A stretch of DNA of 64,000 nt, from the NCBI GenBank assembly GCA_009776725.1, contig WRNE01000003.1, positions 5-64,004 of the forward strand. The letters run 5' to 3'. The stretch's first letter is position 1. Each line of letters opens with the position of its first letter. The position numbers were made by a program, and so were the translations under genes. The notes beneath the pieces are model-generated. The model searched no databases. It was not told the origin of the DNA and was given only the letters and a program-made list of their open reading frames with translations. Shown here in pieces: positions 35,301-42,841 of this stretch. The stretch comes from Coriobacteriia bacterium. GTDB lineage: Bacteria > Actinomycetota > Coriobacteriia > Coriobacteriales > UBA8131.

Positions 35301-35760
35301 GCACCTGGGCGTTGACTGCCCCGGTGGTCAAAAAAGCCATAATATTAGCATTATAGCCTGGATATACGTTTAAGACGCCTGGTGTATTACGAATTGCCTG
35401 GATGTCGGAGTCGTCGAAGCCATATGTCGAGACGATCCGGATATCCATTGTGTTATGGCTGTTCAGATAGGCATCGGCATTGACACGCATGTAGTTGCCG
35501 GTGATGCGCAAGCCGGAAAAGAAGGCAACCCCGATGGTTGTGATGAGCAGGATGGAGATGAACCGGGGGAAGGTGTTTGCCACCAGGCGAAACGCACTGG
35601 TTCCGAAAGAATGGCTGCCCTTGCGGGTGCCGTTAGCCTTGCGGCGGCCGGCCTTGCTGAAGCTGTTGGCTTTTTCCTGGCTACCAGCCATTTCCTTGGT
35701 CTTTGAATGATCGTTCAAAGCTTGTTTTGTCGGATTCGTCGACATAGTCTGCCCTACCAA
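32344..35760 (-). CDS. FtsX/MacB-type ABC permease with coiled-coil repeats
   Basis: 1138 residues. One membrane span near residue 50 is followed by an extracytoplasmic MacB-like domain. Then comes a long acidic helical region (~325-590), which opens with about six consecutive 14-residue repeats of the form L-x-D-A-W-x-E-L-x-D-A-R-x-E. A first FtsX domain lies at ~620-760, a second periplasmic domain at ~800-990, and a final FtsX domain at ~1010-1138. Proteins of this plan probably act mechanically on extracellular or envelope partners. It overlaps the upstream ATPase gene by 7 bp. The frame is intact. Confidence 0.9.
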   Translation of the reverse strand: MVGQTMSTNPTKQALNDHSKTKEMAGSQEKANSFSKAGRRKANGTRKGSHSFGTSAFRLVANTFPRFISILLITTIGVAFFSGLRITGNYMRVNADAYLNSHNTMDIRIVSTYGFDDSDIQAIRNTPGVLNVYPGYNANIMAFLTTGAVNAQVLSIDTRPGLAQNQPYLFSGRLPAKSGECLVEVDYIRRSGKGLGDSVYFTSGNDKSLFDTLKYESFTIVGVADSPLFLAEDRGSSSVGNGSNSYFFLIPEEDFSLSVHTEVYIRISSVEANDSRFSQGYQELVAEEIKILEQTADLRAPLRYAAVVKEASDELADAQAEVDQGYKDLEDAWQELLDARRELDDAWSMLYDSRLSLDDAWLEINDAEQGIKNGWAELDESRQLLDEAWEELAASRTLLDEGWAEAEAGYELLEENRALVELAAQALQFAQEQLDNASAWLPPVAYNYLVGLLAQADEQYQVIYQEWASGLDQYYEAVAELEEGEDLYQAGYQELVEYELDYTDGASRLYQAEADFFNGLRKLQDGEDEYSKGLAEVKTGELEYADGLAEYQTEQAKAITELEDAQREIDEAWLDLEKLKAPQWYVLGIRDNAGFRTFDSEAAQLDALALILPAFFFLIAALVSMTAMTRLVDSERTTIATFKALGYKNTVISLRYLLYALAATSIGSAIGIALGFSILPSMIFDAFRTLFNIPHTLRPFSIEYSLISSAVAVFSTVLPALSVVRSSVRENPAQAMRPLAPKAGRRIFLERLHPLWRRLSFLQKITARNLFRYKKRLLMTIFGVAGCTGLIFTSLALNDALGTVTIKQFGMVYKSDVTIDFKLSEGDSLADLAGRVSACSDVLDYTPIYQRSMRISSPELTKDISVIVAIDPEALPNFILMQSRGSLFNAPEAYTLDDQGVILTEQIARQFGVKIGDSIELRTLEGDSATFIVAGIVENYTMHYCYMTMDTYSKAYGEKPEPNRFFVRTISGRAELPKSLLDDQSIQSISYTTKLAAEVSNQLDVLTFVVVILIISAGILIFVVLFSLITINLEERRRELASIKVLGFYEHELASYIYRENVILTIVGSIVGIGLGILLQRYIITTLEIDMFMFSRDMLWPSYVIALALTFTFAAFVNLIMYRPLTRIDMVEALKAVE

Positions 35761-36455
35761 CCGATACTCTCAATGGAAATCGGCTCGCTGTTGATGTCTA
35801 GGGACTGGACTTGCCCGTTACCCATCCGGATCACCCGGTCTGCCATTGCCGTCAAGGCCAAATTATGGGTAACGATTATCACAGTGATATTCAACTCTCT
35901 GCTCGCATTTTCCAACAACCGTAATACAACACGTCCGGTGTTGAAGTCAAGGGCACCGGTCGGCTCGTCACATAGTAGCATTAACGGGTTCTTGGCAAGC
36001 GCCCGGGCGATAGCCACCCTTTGTTGTTCTCCCCCTGAAAGCTGGGACGGGAAATGATTTCGCCTTTCGCCTAGGCCTACCAGCTCGAGGGTCTCTAAAG
36101 CGTCTCGATGGTCGCGGCAGATCTGAGAGGCCAGCTCGACGTTCTCTAGGGCAGTCAGGTTCGGTATGAGGTTGTAGAACTGGAAGACGAAGCCGACGTC
36201 GTTCCTGCGATAGTCAGTCAAGCTTTTGCGGTTCAAGCTCACAATGTCCTTATCCCCAACCCAAACCTGGCCCGAGTCGGCGGTGTCCATTCCGCCTAGG
36301 ATGTTCAAAACCGTGGACTTCCCTGCCCCAGAGGGCCCGACCACGACAGCGAGCTCGCCCTGGTCGATCTCAAAGCTGATGCTGTCAAGCGCCCTGATGG
36401 GCACGTCCCCGCTCCGGTATTCTTTTACAACATCGATCAGCTTGATGAAAGCCAT
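35754..36455 (-). CDS. ABC transporter ATP-binding protein, MacB/LolD type
   Basis: 233 residues from ATG 36455; an in-frame extension to 36548 lacks family similarity and is rejected. Walker A GPSGAGKST, signature LSGGEQQRVAIARAL and Walker B MLLCDEPTGALD are intact; NDVGFVFQFYNLIPNLTALENV is the characteristic MacB/LolD Q-loop region. It pairs with the FtsX-type permease, whose start it overlaps, and together they should form a mechanotransmission complex. The pair is divergent from the DUF1638 gene. Confidence 0.93.
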   Translation of the reverse strand: MAFIKLIDVVKEYRSGDVPIRALDSISFEIDQGELAVVVGPSGAGKSTVLNILGGMDTADSGQVWVGDKDIVSLNRKSLTDYRRNDVGFVFQFYNLIPNLTALENVELASQICRDHRDALETLELVGLGERRNHFPSQLSGGEQQRVAIARALAKNPLMLLCDEPTGALDFNTGRVVLRLLENASRELNITVIIVTHNLALTAMADRVIRMGNGQVQSLDINSEPISIESIGW

Positions 36456-36752
36456 CTGCCATCCTGTCCAGATCAGCATGGTTTGATATGAAGCGTGCTT
36501 TGCAACAGTTTTTTTGCTATGGAAGCCGTCTTTTTGCCAGCATAACAAGTTGCCCCTTGTTCATGCTTGAAGCATTATATGTCTTTCACTGGCCAAGCAC
36601 GCGTTTCGTGAAGGGATTGTTCTTTAACTTGGCGCCTTCAGTGTGTGCTCGACTCGGCTTTTGTCGGCATCCGATGAAACAAAGGCCCAAGGTTGAGGCA
36701 TAATCATCCAAACGAGGTTTACACAGCTGGGCTAAACGAAAGGACTGCCATT

Positions 36753-37520
36753 ATGCGCTACATCAAACTAATCGCCTGCCGGGTCATGTTACGCGAGGTA
36801 TCACTGGTCACTGCAACCTCTGACACTATAGTCGACGTCACTTGGCTGCCATGGGGCTTACATGACAAAATCGGCGAGCTGAACGCCTATTTGCAGCGTG
36901 AGATAGACTCGGTCAACAGTGGTTTAGACCCGCATACCACATACCCTCCGGCTGGCCGTGACTTTGAGGCGATCGTCTGTGGCTATGGGCTTTGCTCCAA
37001 TGGCACCGTCGGCTTGAAATCGACAAAGTATCCTTTGGTCATCCCCCGGGCCCACGACTGTATCACATTGTTCTTGGGGTCCAAAGAAAAATACCGCAAA
37101 GAGTTCGACGAGAACCCTGGGACGTACTGGTACTCGGCAGGATGGGCCGAAAGCGGCAGCGAGCTCTCAAAAGAGGAGCTTAGGAACTCTCAGTACCTTC
37201 TATATGTGGAGCAGTACGGAGAAGAGCTTGCCGAAGAGATGGCGGACATGTTCTCGGACATGATGGTGCACTACTCCCAACTCGGCCTGATCAAGTGGCC
37301 GGAGTTCGCAGAAGTGCCGTTTATGAAAGACGCTGACGTCTATGCCCGGCAATACGCCTCGGAACAGTCCTGGGACTTCAAAGAGTTCAAGGGCGACTCC
37401 ACACTGATGCGAGACATGTTGGGCGGTAACTGGGACGACGAGCGCTTTATTGTCATTAAGCCTGGTTATGAGCCTGCACCGTCTTATGACGATGCCATCC
37501 TCAAGAGTGTTGAAAGCTGA
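36753..37520 (+). CDS. DUF1638 family protein
   Basis: 255 residues from ATG 36753, with AAAGGA upstream. Matches my recollection of DUF1638 (PF07796): IKLIACRVMLREV at the N-terminus, the Cys-rich CGYGLCSNGTVGL motif, and IPRAHDCITLFLGSKEKY. The two cysteines and the His-Asp-Cys segment suggest a metal or corrinoid-related site, but no function is established to my knowledge. It stands alone, with a divergent ABC operon on the left and a convergent dCMP deaminase gene on the right. Confidence 0.8.
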   Translation: MRYIKLIACRVMLREVSLVTATSDTIVDVTWLPWGLHDKIGELNAYLQREIDSVNSGLDPHTTYPPAGRDFEAIVCGYGLCSNGTVGLKSTKYPLVIPRAHDCITLFLGSKEKYRKEFDENPGTYWYSAGWAESGSELSKEELRNSQYLLYVEQYGEELAEEMADMFSDMMVHYSQLGLIKWPEFAEVPFMKDADVYARQYASEQSWDFKEFKGDSTLMRDMLGGNWDDERFIVIKPGYEPAPSYDDAILKSVES

Positions 37521-37591
37521 TTCAAGTAAAGCAGTCCGCCTGAATTCAGCCAACGAATGTTCATTCAAGCCAAGGTGAACGCATGGGATCC

Positions 37592-37624
37592 CAGGCTAGA
37601 GACGCTTCAAGAAGCCAGCCTGGT
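37592..37624. terminator. Hairpin between convergent genes
   Basis: Perfect 7 bp stem CCAGGCT (37592-37598) with AGCCTGG (37618-37624) between the DUF1638 and dCMP deaminase stop codons. There is no proper U tract in either direction, so it is only a possible terminator. Confidence 0.35.
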
Positions 37625-37639
37625 TAAAAGGCCTGTTGT

Positions 37640-38161
37640 TCAGCTCGGGGCCCCTGCTTCCAGGCTTTCATTTAAAACATAGCGCCTAGTGATGATACCG
37701 GCCTCGTCGAGCATGTCCTGAGTCAAGGCATCGGGGTAGTCCGAGGCAAAGACGATCTCAGTAATGCCCGCGTTGATCAGGCTCTTGGCACACATAATGC
37801 ATGGCTGGGTGGTGGTGTAGCATGTCGAGCCGTCAATGCTGGTGCCGTACCTTGCAGCTTGCAAGATAGCGTTCTCCTCTGCATGCACCCCGCGGCAAAG
37901 CTCTTGCTTTTCTCCCGATGGAATGCCTAGCTGGGTGCGTAGGCAGCCACGCGAAAGGCAGTGCTCGACACCCCGCGGGACGCCGTTGTACCCGGTTGCC
38001 AGGATGCGGCGGTCCTTGACGATGACTGCCCCGACCGCTCGGCGCAGGCAGGTAGTGCGGCTTGACACTAAATAGCAGATTTGCATGAAGTACTCGTCCC
38101 AGCTGGGGCGCTTGTCCAAAAGCTCTTCTGGCAGGCCTTCGGCCTTGGTGTCGCTATCCAT
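37640..38161 (-). CDS. dCMP deaminase (ComEB-like)
   Basis: 173-residue zinc deaminase of the cytidine/deoxycytidylate family. Catalytic motifs are [11 protein letters not shown] (His-Ala-Glu) and [14 protein letters not shown] (Pro-Cys-x2-Cys). It converts dCMP to dUMP for dTMP synthesis, and in Bacillus the homologue lies in the competence comE locus, though no comE genes are near here. Its start is 2 bp downstream of glyA; since GlyA makes methylene-tetrahydrofolate needed by thymidylate synthase, joint expression makes sense. Confidence 0.9.
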   Translation of the reverse strand: MDSDTKAEGLPEELLDKRPSWDEYFMQICYLVSSRTTCLRRAVGAVIVKDRRILATGYNGVPRGVEHCLSRGCLRTQLGIPSGEKQELCRGVHAEENAILQAARYGTSIDGSTCYTTTQPCIMCAKSLINAGITEIVFASDYPDALTQDMLDEAGIITRRYVLNESLEAGAPS

Positions 38162-38163
38162 GG

Positions 38164-39417
38164 CTAGCCCAGCTCGGGGTACAAAGGATGCCTTGCCAGC
38201 ATTTCGCTGACGCGCTCCTTGATGCGGGCAAGGTCATTTAGGTCAAGCCTCCCAAAAATCGCCTGGGCAATCAACAAGCCGATTTCCTTGGCTTCATCAG
38301 CGTCAAAGCCCCGGGTCGTCATCGCTGCTGTTCCAACGCGGATCCCGCTGGCCTCGATCGCCGGCCTTTGCTCGTTGGGAATGACGTTCTTGTTGACCGT
38401 GATCCCGGTCTTCTCCAGAAGTACCTCTGCCTCGGCCCCAGAGATCTCGGCAGCAGTCAAGTCCACCAAAGCCAGGTGGTTGTCGGTCCCGCCGGTCACC
38501 AGGCGCAGCCCGCCCTCCAACAGGCCCTCGCACATGGCTTGCATGTTCGCCAGTATCTGCTCGGTATAGACCCGAAAAGAGGGCAGCATGGCCTCTCCAA
38601 AGGCCACGGCTTTACCAGCAATCACATGCTGCAATGGCCCGCCTTGGCTCCCGGGGAAGACCGCCTTGTCGATGGCGTTTGCCACCTCTTCGTTGTTTGT
38701 GAGGATAAAACCCCCGCGTGGCCCGCGCAAGGTCTTATGCGAGGTGCTAGTGACGACGTCGGCCCACGGGACCGGGCTGGGGTGGAAGCCGGTGGCAACC
38801 AGCCCTGCCGTATGTGCGATATCGGCCATCAGGTAGGCACCGACCTTCTTGGCGATTGCCCCAAACTGCTCGAAATCGATGATCCGGGGATAGGCGCTGG
38901 CACCGACGATGATCATCTTCGGCCGGCACTCCAGTGCGATCCTTTCTACCTCGTCTAGGTCTATGCGCTCGCTTTGCGGGTCGACTGCATAGGAGAAGAC
39001 CTGGTAGTTGCGGCCTGAGTAATTGGCTGGAGAGCCGTGGCTGAGATGGCCGCCATGCGCCAAGCTCATGCCCAGTATCGTGTCACCGGGCTCGAGCAAA
39101 GCCATAAAAGCAGCTAGGTTGGCAGAAACCCCGCTGTGCGGCTGGACATTGGCAAAATCTGCCGAAAACAGCTGCTTGGCACGCTCGCGTGCCAGCTCTT
39201 CGACTTCGTCGACCACATAGCATCCGCCGTAGTAGCGCTTGCCTGGATAACCCTCCGAATACTTGTTGGTGAGAAGGCTTCCGACTGCTTCCATTACAGA
39301 CAGCGATGTGAAGTTTTCAGAGGCAATAAGTTCAATTTGGGTACGTTCGCGGTCAAGTTCGGCGCGAATCAGGCTAGCGACTACAGGGTCACTAGCAGTC
39401 AAATACTCGAGGGTCAT
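38164..39417 (-). CDS. glyA: Serine hydroxymethyltransferase
   Basis: PLP enzyme that interconverts serine and glycine while loading one-carbon units on tetrahydrofolate. 417 residues, full length. The PLP lysine sits in [29 protein letters not shown] and [17 protein letters not shown] are further signatures. It leads an apparent pair with the dCMP deaminase gene. An 11 bp inverted repeat with one mismatch lies just upstream and may be an operator. Confidence 0.97.
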   Translation of the reverse strand: MTLEYLTASDPVVASLIRAELDRERTQIELIASENFTSLSVMEAVGSLLTNKYSEGYPGKRYYGGCYVVDEVEELARERAKQLFSADFANVQPHSGVSANLAAFMALLEPGDTILGMSLAHGGHLSHGSPANYSGRNYQVFSYAVDPQSERIDLDEVERIALECRPKMIIVGASAYPRIIDFEQFGAIAKKVGAYLMADIAHTAGLVATGFHPSPVPWADVVTSTSHKTLRGPRGGFILTNNEEVANAIDKAVFPGSQGGPLQHVIAGKAVAFGEAMLPSFRVYTEQILANMQAMCEGLLEGGLRLVTGGTDNHLALVDLTAAEISGAEAEVLLEKTGITVNKNVIPNEQRPAIEASGIRVGTAAMTTRGFDADEAKEIGLLIAQAIFGRLDLNDLARIKERVSEMLARHPLYPELG

Positions 39418-39449
39418 AGCATGCCTTTCGGTAAGTGATCGTCCTGGCC

Positions 39450-39481
39450 AAACACACTAGGTCTATATCGCTAATGTGTTT
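39450..39481. promoter_or_regulatory. Inverted repeat upstream of glyA, possible operator
   Basis: Arms AAACACACTAG (39450-39460) and CTAATGTGTTT (39471-39481) match in 10 of 11 positions around a 10 bp centre that contains a TATAGA-like sequence. A TTGACA (minus strand, 39489-39494) stands next to it, but the spacing to that -10 is about 21 bp, suboptimal unless a regulator helps. Confidence 0.45.
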
Positions 39482-39518
39482 AAATATCTGTCAAGAACGT
39501 GGTTTTTAGTATTCTAGC

Positions 39519-39980
39519 CTAACCGACTGGTCTACGCGTTTCTAATGCGCTGATTTTTTTCACACGCTCTGCGTGGCGTTCACCGAGGGGCTCGCTATTG
39601 ATAAAGGCCTCGACGATCTGCTTGTTGGTGGCGAGGTCGACAAAACGCCCAGAAAGTGTTGCTATATTAGCAGCATTATGCTCCCGAGCAAGGGAGGCGA
39701 CGTCTGTGCTGGTCAGGGTAGCAGCCCGGATTCCTGGTATCTTGTTGGCGGCTATGGCCATCCCGATACCGGTCCCACAGATGAGGATGCCCAACTCGGC
39801 CTGGGCCTTGACGACGGCGTCGGCTACCAGCTCGGCATAGTCAGGGTAGTCGACCCGGTCGTCGTTGAAAGGCCCGAAGTCGAATACCTCATAGCCTTCA
39901 TTTTCCAGCCATTTAGCTATTTCGGCTTTTTGCTCAAACCCGGCATGGTCTGAGGCTATAGCAATCTTTGATACGGGCAT
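39519..39980 (-). CDS. rpiB: Ribose-5-phosphate isomerase B
   Basis: Isomerises ribose 5-phosphate and ribulose 5-phosphate, or related sugars. 153 residues of the RpiB/LacAB fold: IASDHAGFEQK carries the substrate-binding Asp-His, and LICGTGIGMAIAANK carries the catalytic Cys and the anion-hole loop. AREHNAANIATLSGRFV is also conserved. It lies between tsaC and glyA, as in many Gram-positive genomes, with about 100 bp on either side. Confidence 0.95.
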   Translation of the reverse strand: MPVSKIAIASDHAGFEQKAEIAKWLENEGYEVFDFGPFNDDRVDYPDYAELVADAVVKAQAELGILICGTGIGMAIAANKIPGIRAATLTSTDVASLAREHNAANIATLSGRFVDLATNKQIVEAFINSEPLGERHAERVKKISALETRRPVG

Positions 39981-40029
39981 TTTTTGTTTCCTTTCGAAAT
40001 CAGTGCGGTCTAAGGCCTGGCCTAAGTCA

Positions 40030-40081
40030 GCCTGGCTTGCTGGCCCCCTAAGGCAGCTTGGCCTGCTGGCTTCCTAAGGCA
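40030..40081. repeat. Two tandem 26 bp units
   Basis: Units 40030-40055 and 40056-40081 differ at four positions and end in CCTAAGGCA. They lie between tsaC and rpiB. Part of a third, weaker copy precedes them. Confidence 0.6.
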
Positions 40082-40113
40082 GCCCGCCCAGCTGCAAAGC
40101 AACCAGTGCGGCT

Positions 40114-40746
40114 TCAAGCCCCCCAGTCTGCGAAGTCCTTAGTCAGGTCTAGGACCCCTTGGCGTATAACCTCAGGCCGTCCACTGACACAGGAGACTAT
40201 GGTCGAGGGCACCGGCTGCCGGTCAAGAGTCCCTTTTGATTCGTCTTGATCGACTAAGACGCCTTTGACTTGGCCAGTGACCAAGGCGTCAAGGTCGGCA
40301 AGCCTGTTCACTGGTGCCTGCCCGGAGATATTGGCACTGGTTGTGGCAAGCGGGGCCCCTACGAGGCCGAGCAGCTCCAAGACTTGGGTGTGGGCAGGTA
40401 TCCGCAAGCCAATCGACCCGTCCTCGGCTTGAAACTGATAAGGCACCTCAGCCGAGGCCTTACAGACCAGCGTTAGCGGCCCTGGCCAGTGCTTTTGTGC
40501 CAATTTGAACGCCCATTCAGGAACAGAGGAACTGTATTTCATGAAATCCTCAAGCGTTGCTATCAGCCAGGGAATGGACTTTTCAACCGGTCTCTTCTTG
40601 ATCTCAAACAAACAGTCCGGACTTGCTTTCGCACTGACCATCACTGCTAGGCCGTACACCGTGTCAGTAGGGACAACCAAGGCCTCGCCTGCCTTAAGCA
40701 AGCGGGCGGCCTGGTCCAAACCGATAGTAGCTACGCCAGACGCCAT
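40114..40746 (-). CDS. tsaC: Threonylcarbamoyl-AMP synthase (TsaC/Sua5 family)
   Basis: Makes threonylcarbamoyl-AMP from threonine, bicarbonate and ATP for the t6A37 tRNA modification. 210 residues correspond to the YrdC core without the Sua5 C-terminal domain. Signatures: ALVVPTDTVYGLAV, KKRPVEKSIPWLIA, HWPGPLTLVCKA and LRIPAH, then TTSANISGQ. It begins 2 bp after the ffh stop. TsaB/D/E are not in the window. Confidence 0.93.
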   Translation of the reverse strand: MASGVATIGLDQAARLLKAGEALVVPTDTVYGLAVMVSAKASPDCLFEIKKRPVEKSIPWLIATLEDFMKYSSSVPEWAFKLAQKHWPGPLTLVCKASAEVPYQFQAEDGSIGLRIPAHTQVLELLGLVGAPLATTSANISGQAPVNRLADLDALVTGQVKGVLVDQDESKGTLDRQPVPSTIVSCVSGRPEVIRQGVLDLTKDFADWGA

Positions 40747-40748
40747 GC

Positions 40749-42185
40749 CTACCTCAGCAGGTCTTCTAAGCCTTTTAAGTCAGCCGGGCTCATCTTGCCT
40801 AAGGCCCCTAGGTCGGCAACGGGGCTTTTGCGTTTGTTGCGGTTCTTCTTACCTTTTTTCGGCCGTCGGTTCTGCCTGTTGCTTTTGGCCGTAACAGTCT
40901 CGGTCATCCCCATCTTTTTGATCATTTTCCTGGTTTCGTCGAACTGCTTGATCAGTTGGTTGACCTGAACCACGGTGACACCCGAGCCTGCTGCGATACG
41001 TGAGCGGCGGGACCCGTTGATTATTGCCGGCTTGGCACGCTCTGCCTTTGTCATCGAGGATATGATGACCTCCATGCGGTCAAGGGCCTTTTCATCGACC
41101 TGGCCGCTCCCCAGAGCCTTGTCGCCTCCTGGCAAAGTCTTGATCAGGCTGGCAATCCCCCCCATTTTCCTGATCTGCTGATTCATCATCAAGAAGTCGT
41201 CAAAAGTCAGCTCGGCCCGGGCAATCCGCTCTGCTTCCTCTAGCTCGATCTCTTCGTCGGCTGCAGCCTGGGCCCGCTCGATCAGCCCGACCACGTCGCC
41301 CATGCCTAAAATCCGCCTGGCCATGCGGTCGGGGAAGAACTCGTCCAGAGACGAGGGCTTCTCCCCCTCTGAGATAAACTTGATCGGCTTGCCAGTGACA
41401 GCCCTGATCGACAAGGCTCCGCCGCCTCGGGCGTCCCCGTCCATCTTGGCCATGATCACGCCGTCGAAGTCGACGCGTTCGGCAAAGGCCTGCGCCACAT
41501 TGACCACGTCTTGGCCGGTCATGGCGTCGACCACCATATAGATCTGGTCAGGATTGACCGCTGCCTTGATCGCCTCGGCCTCGGCCATCATGTCTTCGTC
41601 CACATGAAGGCGCCCGGCCGTATCGATGATCACGATGTTCTTGAGCTTGTCGATGGCCTCGGTGACTGCCTCGCGGGCAATGTTTACCGGGTCTTGCCCG
41701 TCCCCGCGAAAGACAGAGACGCCTATCTCGCCGCCTAGCGTCTGCAGCTGGTCGACAGCTGCTGGACGGTACACGTCAGCGGCAACCAGCAAAGGGCTGT
41801 GCCCTTGGTTCTTGAAACGATATGCCAGTTTCTGGGCAACAGTCGTTTTACCCGCCCCTTGCAGGCCAACCAGCATAATCACATTCGGTATGCGCGGCGA
41901 CAGGGCAAAGCGGTCTTGGTCCGACCCCAGCAGCTGCGTCAACTGGTCTAAGACGATGCGCACCACGTTCTGGGCAGGCGTCAAGGACTCCAAGACCTCG
42001 GCATCAAGCGCCTTTTCCCTGACTGCATCGACAAAACTACGCACCACTCTGAAGTTCACATCGGCTTCCAAAAGCGCCAGGCGGATCTCCCGCATCGCCG
42101 CCTCGATGTCAGCCTCGCTCAAGCGGCCTTTCGACCTCAGCCCGCTGAGGACTTCCTGCAGGCGGTCAGACAGATTCTCAAACAT
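40749..42185 (-). CDS. ffh: Signal recognition particle protein Ffh
   Basis: SRP GTPase that binds signal sequences and SRP RNA. 478 residues: N domain helices, then G domain with GLQGAGKTTVAQKLA, IIDTAGRLHVD, TKMDGDARGGGAL, and the Met-rich M domain from ~residue 310. The last ~60 residues are very Lys/Arg rich, ending with a short acidic helix; this tail is longer than in Bacillus. Its RNA partner is at 9232-9342 and its receptor FtsY at 44735-45667. Two plus-strand genes separate ffh from ftsY. Confidence 0.97.
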   Translation of the reverse strand: MFENLSDRLQEVLSGLRSKGRLSEADIEAAMREIRLALLEADVNFRVVRSFVDAVREKALDAEVLESLTPAQNVVRIVLDQLTQLLGSDQDRFALSPRIPNVIMLVGLQGAGKTTVAQKLAYRFKNQGHSPLLVAADVYRPAAVDQLQTLGGEIGVSVFRGDGQDPVNIAREAVTEAIDKLKNIVIIDTAGRLHVDEDMMAEAEAIKAAVNPDQIYMVVDAMTGQDVVNVAQAFAERVDFDGVIMAKMDGDARGGGALSIRAVTGKPIKFISEGEKPSSLDEFFPDRMARRILGMGDVVGLIERAQAAADEEIELEEAERIARAELTFDDFLMMNQQIRKMGGIASLIKTLPGGDKALGSGQVDEKALDRMEVIISSMTKAERAKPAIINGSRRSRIAAGSGVTVVQVNQLIKQFDETRKMIKKMGMTETVTAKSNRQNRRPKKGKKNRNKRKSPVADLGALGKMSPADLKGLEDLLR

Positions 42186-42379
42186 AGGATATCTCTCTTT
42201 TCTGTATAGGCTTCGCCTCTCATCATAACATCACTTTGGCAGCCAGGCATGTCTTTTGGGGAGAAGGCCTTTGGGCCTAAGCACCCGTCGAGATGAGATT
42301 TTTTTGACAATTCGAAGCTTTTGCCAGGAATAATGTTATCTTATCCTTAGATGCCTAACTATTCTATTTGGAGGAGCAT

Positions 42380-42838
42380 ATGGACGAGTCTAGGGTTTTT
42401 GACAGCCTTTATCGCTTGATGCGACTGCTACGGCGTTTTCAAGGCAACAGCCAGCAAGGCCACGGGCATCGTCGCCTGTCGTACAGCGAGACGCGCTTGC
42501 TCCGCTTGCTGTTAAACCACAGCGGCCTCAGTGCCCGGGAGTTGGCCGAGCTGATCGATATCCGGCCGCCTTCGCTTACCGCGGTGCTCGACAGCCTGGA
42601 GCACAAAGGGGATATCGTGCGCATCCGCGATGCTTTAGACCTGCGTGTCTGGCGGATCAGCCTGACAGACCAAGGCCGGGACGAGGCTTCAAAAAGACTT
42701 GACGAGCATAACAATACCTACCAGGTCATCGAAGATGTGTTCACCGCTGAAGAAAGCGAGATATTCTGCCAGCTTTGCGAGAAACTGAGCTCGCGCTTGT
42801 CGGAAATGGCCCCGGCAGGAAAAAGGAGGAAAGGGTAG
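42380..42838 (+). CDS. MarR family transcriptional regulator
   Basis: 152 residues. I chose ATG 42380 because GGAGG lies 5-6 nt upstream; the earlier TTG at 42368 falls on that ribosome site. The winged helix-turn-helix is clear: LSYSETRLLRLLLNHSGLSARELAELIDIRPPSLTAVLDSLEHKGDIVRIRD. It precedes the ABC exporter by 3 bp, a typical arrangement in which MarR represses the pair until a drug-like ligand binds. A short ATCT-N7-AGAT repeat upstream is too weak to call an operator. Confidence 0.92.
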   Translation: MDESRVFDSLYRLMRLLRRFQGNSQQGHGHRRLSYSETRLLRLLLNHSGLSARELAELIDIRPPSLTAVLDSLEHKGDIVRIRDALDLRVWRISLTDQGRDEASKRLDEHNNTYQVIEDVFTAEESEIFCQLCEKLSSRLSEMAPAGKRRKG

Positions 42839-42841
42839 AAA

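Noticed and set aside
40030-40081. Two 26 bp units as an iteron or CRISPR
   Set aside because: Two copies only, directly adjacent, in a short gap between housekeeping genes; probably a local duplication.
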